In this document: piece after piece, positions 45,811-56,354 of the stretch
How positions within the stretch are numbered: position 1 is the stretch's first letter
How the letters are laid out: each line of letters opens with the position of its first letter
Origin: Torulaspora globosa
Lineage: Eukaryota > Ascomycota > Saccharomycetes > Saccharomycetales > Saccharomycetaceae
Length of the DNA stretch: 64,000 bases
NCBI RefSeq assembly: GCF_014133895.1
Contig: NC_050733.1
Location: 248,001 to 312,000, forward strand
Direction: 5' to 3'
Program-made: the position numbers and the translations under genes
The notes under the pieces: model-generated
What the model was told of the DNA's origin: nothing
Database searches by the model: none
Seen by the model: only the letters and a program-made list of their open reading frames with translations

Positions 45811-46962
45811 ATGGCTTCTAAGAACACTAACTCCTCCTTGCACATCGTTTTATTGTGCCTTTGCTGGTACCTGATCTCGTCGCTAGGTTCTCAAGTTACA
45901 AAGAAGATTCTGACGATATACCCAAAACCTCTCTTCTTGGGAGAGTTCCAGTTTATATACACCGCTTTGTTGGCTTCTATTTGTTGCCTGATAGGCCAAA
46001 GGTTCCATGGCTTTTACCAATGTTTTCCCAATGGCACATTTCCACGCTATTACAATAACATGGGAGAAAGGAGACAGATTGACTGCATTACCAGGCCATC
46101 GAAACTCCTCCTTTTTACCATCGTACCCTTAAGCTTTTGTCAGTTTGTCGGCAAATATTTTGGACATACAGCAACCTCACTAGTGCCCGTTTCCACAGTA
46201 GCCAGTATCAAGACTTTGTCACCAATCTTTATTGTTCTGACCCAACGAACGCTGAATCTGGGTAAGGTGCAATTGGGGAAAACAGCTTACTTCAGCTTGC
46301 TATGTTTAATCGTTGGAGTTTGGATCATTGTTAGGAAGGATTATGAGCAAAAAAAACCAATTTCTACGAAAGGTCCAATAGAATTGGGCGCCTACTCTTC
46401 ATATGGTATAATCTGTGCCATCTGCTCCATGTTGATCTTTGTAGCACAGAACATATATGGGAAGAGTGTGTTTACCTACCAGAAGAAAGTCATTTCACAG
46501 AAGATGGATAATGCCAAGGCTGAGTCTCCTCTGCCGAGCTATGTCACAAGGAAAAGTACAAGTTGTGAGCGAAAAAACTATGATAAACTAACGCTACTCT
46601 TGTACATCCCACTTGTCGGCTTTTGTCTATCATTTGGGTGGTTTATGACATTAGAATTCCCAGACATTTGGAATGAATGTAAAGTGGCTGGCTTTTCCGC
46701 AATTCCATGGAAGTTGTTCTTCGTGAATGGAACGTTCCATTTTCTGCAGGCTATGATAACCTTTCATCTACTCGGTGAAATCTCAACGTTAAGTTATTCC
46801 ATAGCCAATTTGATGAAAAGAATTGCTATAATAGCTGTTAGCTGGGCATTCTCCGGGATGCAAGTGACAACCTGGCAAATCCTTGGTCTACTTCTGAATG
46901 TTTTTGGCTTATTCTTGTATGAAAGATCCAAAAGCGGCACTATACAGGAGAAGAAAATCTGA
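45811..46962 (+). CDS. YJL193W: Putative sugar-phosphate/nucleotide-sugar transporter (YJL193W ortholog)
   Basis: The 383-aa multispanning protein (402 in S. cerevisiae) belongs to the TPT/NST drug-metabolite-transporter superfamily. About eight to ten hydrophobic spans are visible, with family features near LSFCQFVGKYFGHTATSLVP and VASIKTLSPIFIVL (spans 4-5), and FLQAMITFHLLGEISTLSYS with LMKRIAIIAVSW near the C terminus. It is most like Sly41 and the triose-phosphate translocators; the substrate is unknown. It converges on BPH1 with 68 bp between stops. Confidence 0.9.
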   Translation: MASKNTNSSLHIVLLCLCWYLISSLGSQVTKKILTIYPKPLFLGEFQFIYTALLASICCLIGQRFHGFYQCFPNGTFPRYYNNMGERRQIDCITRPSKLLLFTIVPLSFCQFVGKYFGHTATSLVPVSTVASIKTLSPIFIVLTQRTLNLGKVQLGKTAYFSLLCLIVGVWIIVRKDYEQKKPISTKGPIELGAYSSYGIICAICSMLIFVAQNIYGKSVFTYQKKVISQKMDNAKAESPLPSYVTRKSTSCERKNYDKLTLLLYIPLVGFCLSFGWFMTLEFPDIWNECKVAGFSAIPWKLFFVNGTFHFLQAMITFHLLGEISTLSYSIANLMKRIAIIAVSWAFSGMQVTTWQILGLLLNVFGLFLYERSKSGTIQEKKI

Positions 46963-47030
46963 TAGACGCAATGTAAAATGCAAACGCCTGTGTATTATTA
47001 TCCCTTTATATCCCGGCTATACGTATACAT

Positions 47031-50000
47031 TCAATTCCATAAATAGAGATATCCCTGCGAGTCTCCCGCCATTATTTCAAGTTTAGGTAGTTCGAGTGAA
47101 ATTTTAGAGTCATCATCATTGCAATAAAGTCTCAGCTGAGTTCTAATGCTACTGATTTCGAAATTCTTAGCAGAGTGTAATTGTTTAAGTTTTTTGAGCT
47201 CCCATCTTGCAGTCAGAATCAACTCGTAAATTTCCAACTCACCATTGTCGTATCCCACCACCAGTACGTCTTTCTCCTTCCAATATGCATGTCGCTTAGA
47301 GGAGAGATCTGGAGATGTAAAATTGACGAATTCCAAGCATGTGACAATGGCCTTATCATCCATCAATTTACTCAAATAATGGGACCCCCCGAAATCATAT
47401 AATGCCAGGGTTCTGTCCATTGTGTACACGGCGATATTTCCCTCATTTTGAGAGATTGCTGCTCTTAGGCCTGTGGATGAGATTCTTCGTATGATTTGGT
47501 AATCCAACAAATTCCATAAGTACACGGTCCCACTCACATCGACGGACAACAAAGCACTATAATCGAAATATAGTTTGATGTCTTTTACGGCGGAAAGATG
47601 TCCGTGAAGCTTTCCCAAGCAAGTAAGCTCAACTTCTTTTGGTTTGTCATATCCCCACGCTTGGATCAAGCCATTCTCATCTCCAGTCAAGAATTTATCC
47701 TCTTTCCATAGAAAAAAACTGCATATGCGACAGGGATGAAGCATTTCGTAGATTTTGCCGCCAATCTCTAGCGAGTATGGTTCGCGTATCTTCAGCGGCA
47801 CGAGCTGGGGGCCGCTTCTTATCATAACATCTAGGAATGGATAACCCTTCCAGCAAATAGAGCCGTCCACATGTGGCTCGCAATAAATATACTTGATTCC
47901 TTTGAGTTTCGAGCATTTTGAATCTGGCTCATAGACACGTTGTGGCGCTGGCCTAATTTCGTTCCATATGCGTTCTTCAATTTGCTTCAACTTGAGGACA
48001 CTCTTCGGTGGGTGAGGGCCGTGAAATATTTGTAGAGGAGTTTGACCAAAGTTGTGAATGATGCCTGTAACAGCACGTCTTTCATTTTCATCGCTAATGC
48101 TATCCAAATCAACAGCCCCAGGATAACTTAAGTTGTTAAAAACATTAACAGCTAATTCAGCCTCTTCCCCGCGTTGTTTTACGCCAAATATCAGATCAAT
48201 CCAATGATGTAAATTTGCGGATACATAGGGGCTTTCAAGTGCTTCTCTGTTCTTGGCAATGAAAATTTTGGGGTCACCTTTAGCCCATGGTGGTAAAATA
48301 ACGTCATTGACCTGATTGCCTTGCTGATCTTTTCCCAAATCAAAATTATTCAGGTTGATAAGAAATTCAGGCAAGAAGAAAAACTCAGGAATCAGCTCTC
48401 GTACATCCGTTGTATTTTCAACAGCGGCTGAAGACCAAGCACGGTCAATCGAATTGAAGAGACGATCGGCATGGCCGAATCTTCCATCCTGTAGTAGCAG
48501 AAAGGTGTCCACATAGGGCTTCAAGCGGATCAAGTATGAAGAGACTATCATCGCCGAGGAATAGTGAGTGCCATAATGAAATGGCGGCGACGAAGGATCA
48601 TCCAAAGCTTTTAGCATTTCGAATCTTTCGATAAACTGCACCTCCCTTCTACGCGATTGTGCCCCCATTGGTTTGGTGAGATCTCGGAACGTAGCAGCGC
48701 TTTTCAAATCAAGCTCTTCACTCGTATAGTCGGCAATGACCCAAGGAAAAACCGGATACTGGGTAATATCATTGAATGTCCTCCCCGCCAAAGCATTGAC
48801 CATCATCAGGTAGTAGAAATTCGAAATTTCTCCCTTTTGCCATTTCTGAGTTGCAGAGAATCCATCTGTGAGAGTTAAGTTTGCCGAGAAAGCTTTGGCG
48901 AGCTTCGTCTTCAGGCTTTTCTTGTAAAGACCATTTTTTAATCCAATACTGCCGCTACAGCTGTTCAGTTCCTGCAAAGTACTGTATAAAACGGGATCAA
49001 TCTCCTTATTGCTTGGCAACTTATCAAGAATGTGATAGGCGTCATCTCTATAACTTTTACTGTTAAAGTTGAAAAGATAACTGGTTCCATTCTCAAATAA
49101 TATCTCCAAGGCCGTTTCTCTTAACAGAAAGGGTCTCTTGACAATGAATGTCAAATCTGACATCCGCCAAGTATGCACGATTTGGGAAGTTGACATACCT
49201 CTTTGATTCCCAGGCGAACCAGTTATGAGGCTGAGAGTTATATCTCTATCGGCATCTGGTATTTCAGTAAGCTTTAAAACTTTGTTCTCTTCCTTGACGA
49301 AGTAGTAATTACTCACAAAGTACAAATAAAGATCGCCCATTATAAGAACGCCTTCTCTGACTTTGAGCCCAATGATAAGACTGGTATTCCATATTTTCTT
49401 TATGCCATCAGATCCCTGAAGTAATTTAAGTATTTTTCTATTTTCATCCTCATTCTCAGTCCCAGACTGTTTAAGACTATCAATATCTGATATCAAATCA
49501 TAAGACAGGAAGCTATTGTTGGTATTTCTCGTTTGATTTTGTTGGGAAATGTTAGCAGTATCTTCATCCTGCAAGGTCCTTTGCATCTGTTTCTCTACCT
49601 TATCATAGTCCAAATGACGCCAAACGGATACTAAGTGCCCTTTCATCCCATTTGAATTTTGAACAGAGTCCAGACCCCACTCGCAATCGCCACTATTACT
49701 CCTTTGCAAAGATGAAGTATGTTTGAGGTGCACAGCGAAAGAGAAACATTGCTGCTCGTGTAATAACTCATCTTCGCCTCTGTCCGTCAAGAAATTGACA
49801 TAGATTTTTCTAAAGCCTGTCCAGACTTTTCTATCTAAGACAACATTGTCATTGCGAAAGAGTTGGAGTCTTTTTCTTACCTCTTCAATTCTCGTTTCCA
49901 TCTTAGTGTCCTTAATAACGTTAAGTTCAACCATAAAACGCTCTTGTGGAAAGACCGGTCCGAACGTCTTTTTCTTGGTTACTGATAGGGCATAGGGGAT

Positions 50001-53000
50001 CACAGTATTTCTGTTGTGTTCTATGAAGGCCCGGACTTCTTTGCTTTCTTGATGATTTGTCTCTGAGTTTAACCTAAGCGCCTCTAGAATTTCAGGTAAC
50101 TTAAAGCCCTCAGATTCCAGAATAGGATTTAGGCTTTCCGCTCTATATTTTAGTAGCATTTCAAAGCAAACCATAATCGACCTTGACGGCTCAGTAGTAC
50201 ATACATGGCGAAGTAAGATCCATAAAAATAGGCGAGCGAAGTCGTAATTCCACAAAGATCCTTCCTGCATAAATATGTCTCCAGAGTGTTCAGCAAGCAG
50301 CGAACAGATAGAATCGAGATATTCAGCTCTCATGAATTCCCACTCCTCATCAACGTATTGAAGCAATGCGACTATGACCGTAAAGCGAAAGATATCACTG
50401 AGGGACGACAGTGATGATTTCTTAACACGCCATCTTTTCCTTGCTCCCTTAAGACAGATGACTATGCATTTAAACGCGTCAATATAGACTTTCCATTCGA
50501 ATCTGAATGAAATCAAATACCGTTTGACTTTTTCGAAGAGAAGCTCAAAGTTTAAGATCATACAATCATTGCTGAACAGCTCATAGGAAAAAAAGTCACC
50601 CATTTCTCGAATTCCTTTGAAAACACCTGGGATTAAAAGCCAAAAAAAAGACAGCTCGTGGTAACCATATTGTTTCCCATTCATTGAGAGAGCCTTCATC
50701 TTGATATCAGGCCAGTTAATCATCGCTTCAAGATACTGTGCAAAGTCATCCGGTTTTAAGCTCATCATGGCATTAACGACAGTATCTGATATCAGTTTCT
50801 TTATCGCATTACTAGAGCCCTCGTAAATTGCAGAATTTTGAGGCCTCGTTAAAGTAGCATGAAGTTCTGTGAGGGCCTGAAAAAGCGTCATTGTGATGGA
50901 ATGCAGTACTAATTCATTATTAAATTTCTCCACGCTTGCAGAAAGTCTCCTGACGAACGCCTTGATCAAGCGATCCAAATCTAATGGAATAGTAGAGCTA
51001 ATGTCATTGATAACAGTCCATTCAAGTAAATTAACGGCTAGAATCAATATTTCCTTCATAACAACTGTCGCCTCAGAATGGGGACTGTCATTTTCCAGCA
51101 CATCGGGTACCTTCACGTTAGGGTCAATACTATAGTGGCCCAATGAATGAGCGTAGAGTAAGCAAACGATATCCTCGTTGTAACGAGAGTCTGCTTTTTT
51201 GAGAATGGCTAACACGAGGTCTAGCCCATTGCTTTTGACGAAATTTTTGTAGACAGTTTGATTAACCAGAAGCCTCTTCAGGAGGATTCGAAGAGCGATG
51301 AGAGGATCTCCCTTTGCATTTACAACTTCATCAAGGATCATGAGTGAAAATTTCGGCGATATTGAGTCAGTGATCAACCGAATCTGGCTCGTTTCGGCAT
51401 TGTCTAATACTTCGACGAACAACGTATCGAAAGCAGCTAGGGAAGCTTCAGCGTTTTTGTAGTAACCGCTTCTAAGTTCAAAATATGCAAACTGCAGAAG
51501 CCATTGAATGTTGCCTCTGGAAAGTTCTTCTTTCAGTAGCAAAACGTAAACGTGAGATAACTCGGTCGCTAACTCAGTGAAAATACTTGGGTATCCATAT
51601 TTTTCTGCGAATACATGCTGATTAATGCAAAGCTTTTTCAATGCTTCCAAGTTTCGCAGCTTTTGAGAATTTAAAGTGCGAAATTCGGATGCCTGTAACA
51701 AACTAGAGATCTGGAAAAGCGAAAATCTCAGGATCTCTACCCCATCACGACTAGCATTGACTTCCATAGAAAGGCGATACCATAAGTCGGTGTTCAGTAT
51801 CAATGCCTGATAAGCTGTATCATCTTCGATAACTGACTTAGTAATGTTTGAAAAATTCCAACCGCAGAATTCTTGAAAAAGGTTGAAAAACTGTATAGGA
51901 AGTGTAGATTTCATATTTCTCTGCACTTTCGTCACCAGAATATGTGATAAAAGTGGAAAGCCATAATCCTGTGTGAACCAAGCACGGAGATGATTGTTCT
52001 GCAGCAAAGTCATTAGATGCGATAGAAATCTAAAAAGATCGTCCCAGTCTTCAACCTTTTCAAGACTGCAAAGGATAAACTGAAAACAATTGATTGACTT
52101 GAACATAGCCAGCAATAAAGCCGGCTTGAAGTGGAGGAACTTGCCTGTGGTGGCATGAAAGAACGCATCATCTGGTGACAACCAACCATTATTGGGATGT
52201 TTTTCTAGGTGAACAAAAGCAGGATCGATATCCAAGCAAATACTTTTCGAATCGATTTCCCGCTTTGTTTCTAATAGGCAATCGATGAAATGATTGCTAA
52301 AATCCATACTAGAGCTGCTTCTCTGTAAGAACAGATCTCCGAGCGCCAATCGTATAGCACGAAGATCAGTAGTCTCATTCCAAGCATAATGGAAGGTACT
52401 ACCCAGCGCATAAGCGGCCTTAATTGTGTCTTCTGGCAAGCTTCCGTGATATACAGTTAGCCGATAGAGTTTGAAAGAGCATATCATCGATCCCAAATCA
52501 ACTTGGCCAGTCATATTGGTTGCTCCATCCAGCAAGGTTATTCTATCAATGAGATTACCGTTGACATGAAGAGATATATCGTTCCCCTCAATGGTCACCG
52601 CAATCGAGTAAAGAGTACCAGCCTCAAACTCGAAGCCCTCAAAAAGTGCCATTACGAACTCATCATTCGACACACAAAATTTCCCATCATCGATCTCCAG
52701 ATACAGATCTGCCCCTAAAGTCGTTATTCGATTTGACGTTACAGAGTTGAACTCCATAAAATACTGGAAAGTATATCTGTTGTCCTCCTCATACCGTGGA
52801 ACGTTTAAAATGTAGTAGCAATTTTCGAACAGGAAAAAAGCTTGTGACAACGGATCGCAAAGCTGAGCAGCCAAAGCGTCGGCAGTTCGGTTGATCGGAT
52901 ACTTCAAGAATCGCGCGTACAGTTCCAGCAGATCTGCGGGAGTACAGTCGACAGTGAGCACCAGCGAAAGTAGATCCGATAGTCTATCCCGAACAATAGG

Positions 53001-53429
53001 TATGACGTCATCAGCATTGATAGTTCTATGAAATAATCTCTTTTTGATGTCTTTAACAGACCCTATTTTCGATCTGTTCAGTACCGAAAAATTGGTCAAA
53101 GAGATGATGATTTGTAGGGTAAGAGCGTATTCGATCGAATTCCAATGGGTTTCAAATAATTGTGACCAAACCGCGGTAGCATCAACGTTAAGACTCAGCT
53201 CAAAGTTGGGAAGCTCGAACCGCGTCGCGAGCTCGCTCTCCACGTAGGTCCTCATATCACAACACACAAAACCTTCCGAGTAATCTTGCTCATCCACTCG
53301 ATCAAATGAATAGTTCAGAATAATCTCATTGAAATGATCTTGAATAGCCGCCTCACTTTGTGAGTCCGCTAACGTAACAGATAACGCCTCCTGCAACAGA
53401 ACTGCTAACGCTTTGGATTCATCACTCAT
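47031..53429 (-). CDS. BPH1: Bph1, BEACH-domain protein
   Basis: The 2132-aa protein (2167 in S. cerevisiae, YCR032W) is the yeast homologue of Chediak-Higashi LYST. It acts in vacuolar protein sorting and cell-wall organisation. A long armadillo/ConA-like N-terminal region precedes a PH-like BEACH partner domain (about 1390-1490), the BEACH domain (about 1520-1800; key blocks ISNFYYLMMVNALAGRTFND and YPVFPWVIADY) and C-terminal WD40 repeats (about 1830-2132). It is intact and is the largest gene in the window. A CACGTG site lies 145 bp upstream (53572-53579). Confidence 0.95.
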   Translation of the reverse strand: MSDESKALAVLLQEALSVTLADSQSEAAIQDHFNEIILNYSFDRVDEQDYSEGFVCCDMRTYVESELATRFELPNFELSLNVDATAVWSQLFETHWNSIEYALTLQIIISLTNFSVLNRSKIGSVKDIKKRLFHRTINADDVIPIVRDRLSDLLSLVLTVDCTPADLLELYARFLKYPINRTADALAAQLCDPLSQAFFLFENCYYILNVPRYEEDNRYTFQYFMEFNSVTSNRITTLGADLYLEIDDGKFCVSNDEFVMALFEGFEFEAGTLYSIAVTIEGNDISLHVNGNLIDRITLLDGATNMTGQVDLGSMICSFKLYRLTVYHGSLPEDTIKAAYALGSTFHYAWNETTDLRAIRLALGDLFLQRSSSSMDFSNHFIDCLLETKREIDSKSICLDIDPAFVHLEKHPNNGWLSPDDAFFHATTGKFLHFKPALLLAMFKSINCFQFILCSLEKVEDWDDLFRFLSHLMTLLQNNHLRAWFTQDYGFPLLSHILVTKVQRNMKSTLPIQFFNLFQEFCGWNFSNITKSVIEDDTAYQALILNTDLWYRLSMEVNASRDGVEILRFSLFQISSLLQASEFRTLNSQKLRNLEALKKLCINQHVFAEKYGYPSIFTELATELSHVYVLLLKEELSRGNIQWLLQFAYFELRSGYYKNAEASLAAFDTLFVEVLDNAETSQIRLITDSISPKFSLMILDEVVNAKGDPLIALRILLKRLLVNQTVYKNFVKSNGLDLVLAILKKADSRYNEDIVCLLYAHSLGHYSIDPNVKVPDVLENDSPHSEATVVMKEILILAVNLLEWTVINDISSTIPLDLDRLIKAFVRRLSASVEKFNNELVLHSITMTLFQALTELHATLTRPQNSAIYEGSSNAIKKLISDTVVNAMMSLKPDDFAQYLEAMINWPDIKMKALSMNGKQYGYHELSFFWLLIPGVFKGIREMGDFFSYELFSNDCMILNFELLFEKVKRYLISFRFEWKVYIDAFKCIVICLKGARKRWRVKKSSLSSLSDIFRFTVIVALLQYVDEEWEFMRAEYLDSICSLLAEHSGDIFMQEGSLWNYDFARLFLWILLRHVCTTEPSRSIMVCFEMLLKYRAESLNPILESEGFKLPEILEALRLNSETNHQESKEVRAFIEHNRNTVIPYALSVTKKKTFGPVFPQERFMVELNVIKDTKMETRIEEVRKRLQLFRNDNVVLDRKVWTGFRKIYVNFLTDRGEDELLHEQQCFSFAVHLKHTSSLQRSNSGDCEWGLDSVQNSNGMKGHLVSVWRHLDYDKVEKQMQRTLQDEDTANISQQNQTRNTNNSFLSYDLISDIDSLKQSGTENEDENRKILKLLQGSDGIKKIWNTSLIIGLKVREGVLIMGDLYLYFVSNYYFVKEENKVLKLTEIPDADRDITLSLITGSPGNQRGMSTSQIVHTWRMSDLTFIVKRPFLLRETALEILFENGTSYLFNFNSKSYRDDAYHILDKLPSNKEIDPVLYSTLQELNSCSGSIGLKNGLYKKSLKTKLAKAFSANLTLTDGFSATQKWQKGEISNFYYLMMVNALAGRTFNDITQYPVFPWVIADYTSEELDLKSAATFRDLTKPMGAQSRRREVQFIERFEMLKALDDPSSPPFHYGTHYSSAMIVSSYLIRLKPYVDTFLLLQDGRFGHADRLFNSIDRAWSSAAVENTTDVRELIPEFFFLPEFLINLNNFDLGKDQQGNQVNDVILPPWAKGDPKIFIAKNREALESPYVSANLHHWIDLIFGVKQRGEEAELAVNVFNNLSYPGAVDLDSISDENERRAVTGIIHNFGQTPLQIFHGPHPPKSVLKLKQIEERIWNEIRPAPQRVYEPDSKCSKLKGIKYIYCEPHVDGSICWKGYPFLDVMIRSGPQLVPLKIREPYSLEIGGKIYEMLHPCRICSFFLWKEDKFLTGDENGLIQAWGYDKPKEVELTCLGKLHGHLSAVKDIKLYFDYSALLSVDVSGTVYLWNLLDYQIIRRISSTGLRAAISQNEGNIAVYTMDRTLALYDFGGSHYLSKLMDDKAIVTCLEFVNFTSPDLSSKRHAYWKEKDVLVVGYDNGELEIYELILTARWELKKLKQLHSAKNFEISSIRTQLRLYCNDDDSKISLELPKLEIMAGDSQGYLYLWN

Positions 53430-53600
53430 TATGATTCCAAAGAAGTTGTAAGAAACCGCAATCCCGTCACGCCACCTTCTTCAGCCGCTATGTTATCGTG
53501 AAGTGCTCTTCACAAAGCCATGTCGTTCCAAGTTCAAGATATACTAACAGTTAAATAAAGGGACAGAAGAGGTCACGTGGCCACGGTAGTCTAGCACAGT

Positions 53601-54299
53601 TCATTCTTCCTTGGCTGCGTATTTGAGCCTTTGCCTCCTCTGCTGCTCCTCTTTCACAGCCTTTGCAGTCTCTGGGTCCAGCTTCTCGAGCACGATTGGG
53701 AAAACCACAAGTGCTATCAGAGTGATCACACCTGCTTGCTTCCAGCGAGTGTCGAACAACTTTGCTAGTGGTCCGCTTTGTAAAATTCCCTTATTTCTTT
53801 GCTGGTAGTACACTCGCATGGGCGCCGCGCTGATCGGAGCGATCTTTATGTAAGGGCTTACTTCAATCTGTTCCAGCTCTTCGGGATATGCTATATCTGG
53901 CGAGGGAAAGAACTCTTTCCCAAACACATTCCTGTGGGCCTTGACATCGTACGCTTCCCCTTGCTCGTCCAAGTTGGTGAAAGTAATGAGTATCCGATTT
54001 GGCTTCAGATTGAAGTCCATTGAGCTCGAATACATGACGAAATGAGTTGTTGCATTGAGTCCCGGGTTTAGAGGTATGTTTTCGAATTGGAAATTACCAT
54101 CCAAATCGTTCAGTTGTGTTTCTGACGAGTAGCCGTGTCCCTCAGAGTAATTGCCTATCTGGTGTAGCCAGAAGTGGACCCTCGACACGGTGGCCCTGGT
54201 AATATTGAGTTGCGGGCCTAAATCGAGACGGCCGCGAACTGTAGCCGCGAAAGACACCGACAGCAGTGATATGAAAGCCCATATCCAGCGCATTTCCAT
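53601..54299 (-). CDS. SOP4: Sop4, ER membrane protein complex subunit (EMC7)
   Basis: The 232-aa type I membrane protein (234 in S. cerevisiae, YJL192C) is the EMC7 subunit of the ER membrane complex and was found as a suppressor of Pma1 quality-control defects. A signal peptide (WIWAFISLLSVSFAA, about 5-19) precedes a lumenal beta-sandwich domain, one TM segment at about 187-207 (ITLIALVVFPIVLEKL) and a short charged cytosolic tail. The frame extends upstream to a GTG; the ATG at 54299 places the signal peptide correctly. A Reb1-type CGGGTAA lies at 54393-54399. Confidence 0.92.
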   Translation of the reverse strand: MEMRWIWAFISLLSVSFAATVRGRLDLGPQLNITRATVSRVHFWLHQIGNYSEGHGYSSETQLNDLDGNFQFENIPLNPGLNATTHFVMYSSSMDFNLKPNRILITFTNLDEQGEAYDVKAHRNVFGKEFFPSPDIAYPEELEQIEVSPYIKIAPISAAPMRVYYQQRNKGILQSGPLAKLFDTRWKQAGVITLIALVVFPIVLEKLDPETAKAVKEEQQRRQRLKYAAKEE

Positions 54300-54487
54300 C
54301 CCGTCGCAATCTCTATAAAGGCACCGAGCGCGTTCCACACATTGTTTTAACACCTATAAATGCTTGTATTACTGCTGTTGAAAGGCATCAGCCGGGTAAC
54401 ATCGAAATTTTTCATTTTTCTATATACAATTTTGTCGGTGCGCTCTCACCATGCTCGAATAGTTCACTTTAAGGAAACCGTACAATT

Positions 54488-54699
54488 CCAAGAACGAGTA
54501 TTATTGTAGTGGATTTGTGACGTTGTATCCGGCGGTTTGTCTCATTGAGGTGAACTTCGTAGGCGGTACTTCGCAATTGACCCCAGGCAATATCTTCTCT
54601 ACAACTCCGTTCGAGATCATTCTTCAGCGACTCCTTTTAACAAGGGGAAGGATTAACTACCTATAATACTTTCCAGTGTTTCACACGGGTCGCACAGCT
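54488..54699 (+). ncRNA. Candidate H/ACA snoRNA at the snR189 position
   Basis: S. cerevisiae snR189 lies between RPS14A and BPH1, and this interval is the counterpart. Visible elements: a TATATACA box at 54421-54428; a possible 5' stem (GAACG with CGTTC, plus TTGTAG with CTACAA); an ANANNA H box AGATCA at 54614-54619; a 3' hairpin whose base GCGACTC/GGGTCGC (7 bp) abuts ACA at 54694-54696 with three bases after. UUCAC lies 14 nt before ACA and could pair with GUGAA just 5' of 25S U2735, the snR189 target. The other guide half does not match well and the 5' hairpin is unusually long, so this is weak. Confidence 0.3.
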
Positions 54700-54787
54700 A
54701 TCTGTCTCTTGTTGCCCTCTTTGCTTCCTGTAACTAACAAACTAAGTAGACGCGGCGTATCACATATTTGTGACTGTTATGAAAAGT

Positions 54788-54828
54788 ACACCTGTACATC
54801 CTGAGGTTCTTTAGAAACCCGAACATCC
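54788..54828 (+). promoter_or_regulatory. Tandem Rap1-type sites of RPS14
   Basis: ACACCTGTACATC (54788-54800) and AACCCGAACATCC (54816-54828) approximate the Rap1 consensus ACACCCRTACATC. Two sites in the same orientation about 200-240 bp before the ATG is the usual layout of ribosomal protein promoters. Confidence 0.6.
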
Positions 54829-55028
54829 AGACACCCTGATTTTAAATTCTCGGATGTCATTGGCCGGCAAATCAAAACCATGGACGCAGTGAAACTTTGT
54901 CGCCTTACCAAGCTAGCTGGATTCACAGGCGTTGGTAGCGGTGATATTCAGATTAAAGCAGTAGAAGTGCGATCATCGCCGTTGCAACAGCGTTTAGATC
55001 ACTTAACAAGAAGATAAACAGATCCAGA

Positions 55029-55772
55029 ATGGCTAAAGGTACGTCTAAGGGGTGATGTCCCGTTCAAAACCGTTTAGTTATTCTAAAGAAACTGGATTCA
55101 CTTGACGAAGGTAAAAGATAGATGCGCAAGCATTCGTCTACTTTGTTGGCCTGAATCAATGTCCTTTTTATTGGAGAGGTAATGGCATGGTTGAAATCTG
55201 TGCCGGAGCCTGTCAAGGGCATATTCAGGTTTGGATAAAGTCTGAGAGTGGGAAAATGTGCAGTTCATGGATAAATGGGGGAACGCTCAAAGTTCAATTT
55301 CTTTAGGCACTAAACGCGAGTTTTGGTTTCTGACATTTTTACTAACAATGAGCTGTTTGTCTTAGACCTTGTTCAAGCTCGTGACGCTTCCCAAGTTTTT
55401 GGTGTTGCTAGAATCTTTGCTTCTTTCAACGATACCTTCGTCCATGTCACCGATTTGTCCGGTAGAGAAACTATCTCTAGAGTTACTGGTGGTATGAAGG
55501 TCAAGGCCGACAGAGATGAATCTTCTCCATACGCTGCTATGTTGGCTGCTCAAGATGTTGCTGCTAAGTGTAAGGAAGTCGGTATCACTGCCGTCCACGT
55601 CAAGATCAGAGCCACTGGTGGTACCAAGACCAAGACTCCAGGTCCAGGTGGTCAAGCTGCTTTGAGAGCTTTGGCCAGATCTGGTTTGAGAATCGGCCGT
55701 ATTGAAGATGTTACCCCAGTTCCATCTGACTCCACCAGAAAGAAGGGTGGTAGAAGAGGTAGAAGATTATGA
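55029..55772 (+). CDS. RPS14: Ribosomal protein uS11 (Rps14), spliced
   Basis: This small-subunit protein of the platform is needed for 20S pre-rRNA maturation. Exon 1 is 55029-55038 (ATG GCT AAA G). The 327-nt intron runs 55039-55365 with 5' site GTACGT, branch TACTAAC at 55340-55346 and 3' site TTAG. Exon 2 is 55366-55772. The spliced product is 138 aa, starting [20 protein letters not shown] and ending [10 protein letters not shown], nearly identical to S. cerevisiae Rps14 (137 aa) apart from the N terminus. Codons in exon 2 are highly biased. It replaces both RPS14A (YCR031C) and RPS14B (YJL191W). The GTACGT 5' site departs from the usual GTATGT. Confidence 0.96.
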
Positions 55773-55961
55773 TTTCCTGTATACGATTACATATTTCATA
55801 TATCAATAGCACAGCCCAGTATACATGTATCATATCGCGCGTCTGGCTTCTTTATCTAACTCAGTCGCGTGCCAGAAGAGAACTTACAAGCGATTCTCAG
55901 CGTAGAGAGCCTTTGGAGCTGACGACAGTCTATTGTGCTATTAATATAGAGGCTATTTAGC

Positions 55962-56354
55962 TTAGTAAACGAAACCCAAGATCTTACCAGAGACGTGCTT
56001 TCTTCTAGCTTCTTCGTGGTCCATAATACCAGCAGAGGTGGTCAAGATAACGTAACCAAATTGTCTGGCTGGCAACAAGTTCTCGGTCCACTTCTCAATG
56101 TCACCAATCTTGACGTTGAATCTTGGGGAAATGACGCCACATTTGTTCAATCTACCGTTCAATTGGATGACAATCTTACCGGATCTGTGATCATCGATGT
56201 ATTCGAACTCACCGATGTAACCATGTCTTTGCATAACTTGCAAGAACTTGATGATGACCTTGGAGGATGGTCTAATCAAGACTTGACGCTTACCGGTCTT
56301 CTCAGCGTTGTTGATGGCATTCAAAGCATCAGCTAGGACAGAAGTTCTGGTCAT
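55962..56354 (-). CDS. RPS22: Ribosomal protein uS8 (Rps22)
   Basis: The 130-aa product is full length and matches Rps22 (YJL190C): [20 protein letters not shown] at the start, [18 protein letters not shown] and GKILGFVY at the end. uS8 binds the central domain of 18S rRNA. No intron interrupts the coding frame, and I see no GTATGT/TACTAAC pair in the leader. It is convergent with RPS14 and divergent from RPL39, forming a three-gene ribosomal protein cluster. Confidence 0.97.
   Translation of the reverse strand: MTRTSVLADALNAINNAEKTGKRQVLIRPSSKVIIKFLQVMQRHGYIGEFEYIDDHRSGKIVIQLNGRLNKCGVISPRFNVKIGDIEKWTENLLPARQFGYVILTTSAGIMDHEEARRKHVSGKILGFVY

Noticed and set aside
53540..53548. TACTAAC-like sequence between BPH1 and SOP4 as an intron branch point
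   Set aside because: No matching donor site or open frame on that strand; both neighbouring genes are complete without it.
54880..55017. A 45-codon ATG frame ending 11 bp before the RPS14 ATG
   Set aside because: It lies mostly in promoter DNA between the Rap1 sites and the gene, has no recognisable product, and ribosomal protein leaders are short, so it is probably not transcribed from its ATG.
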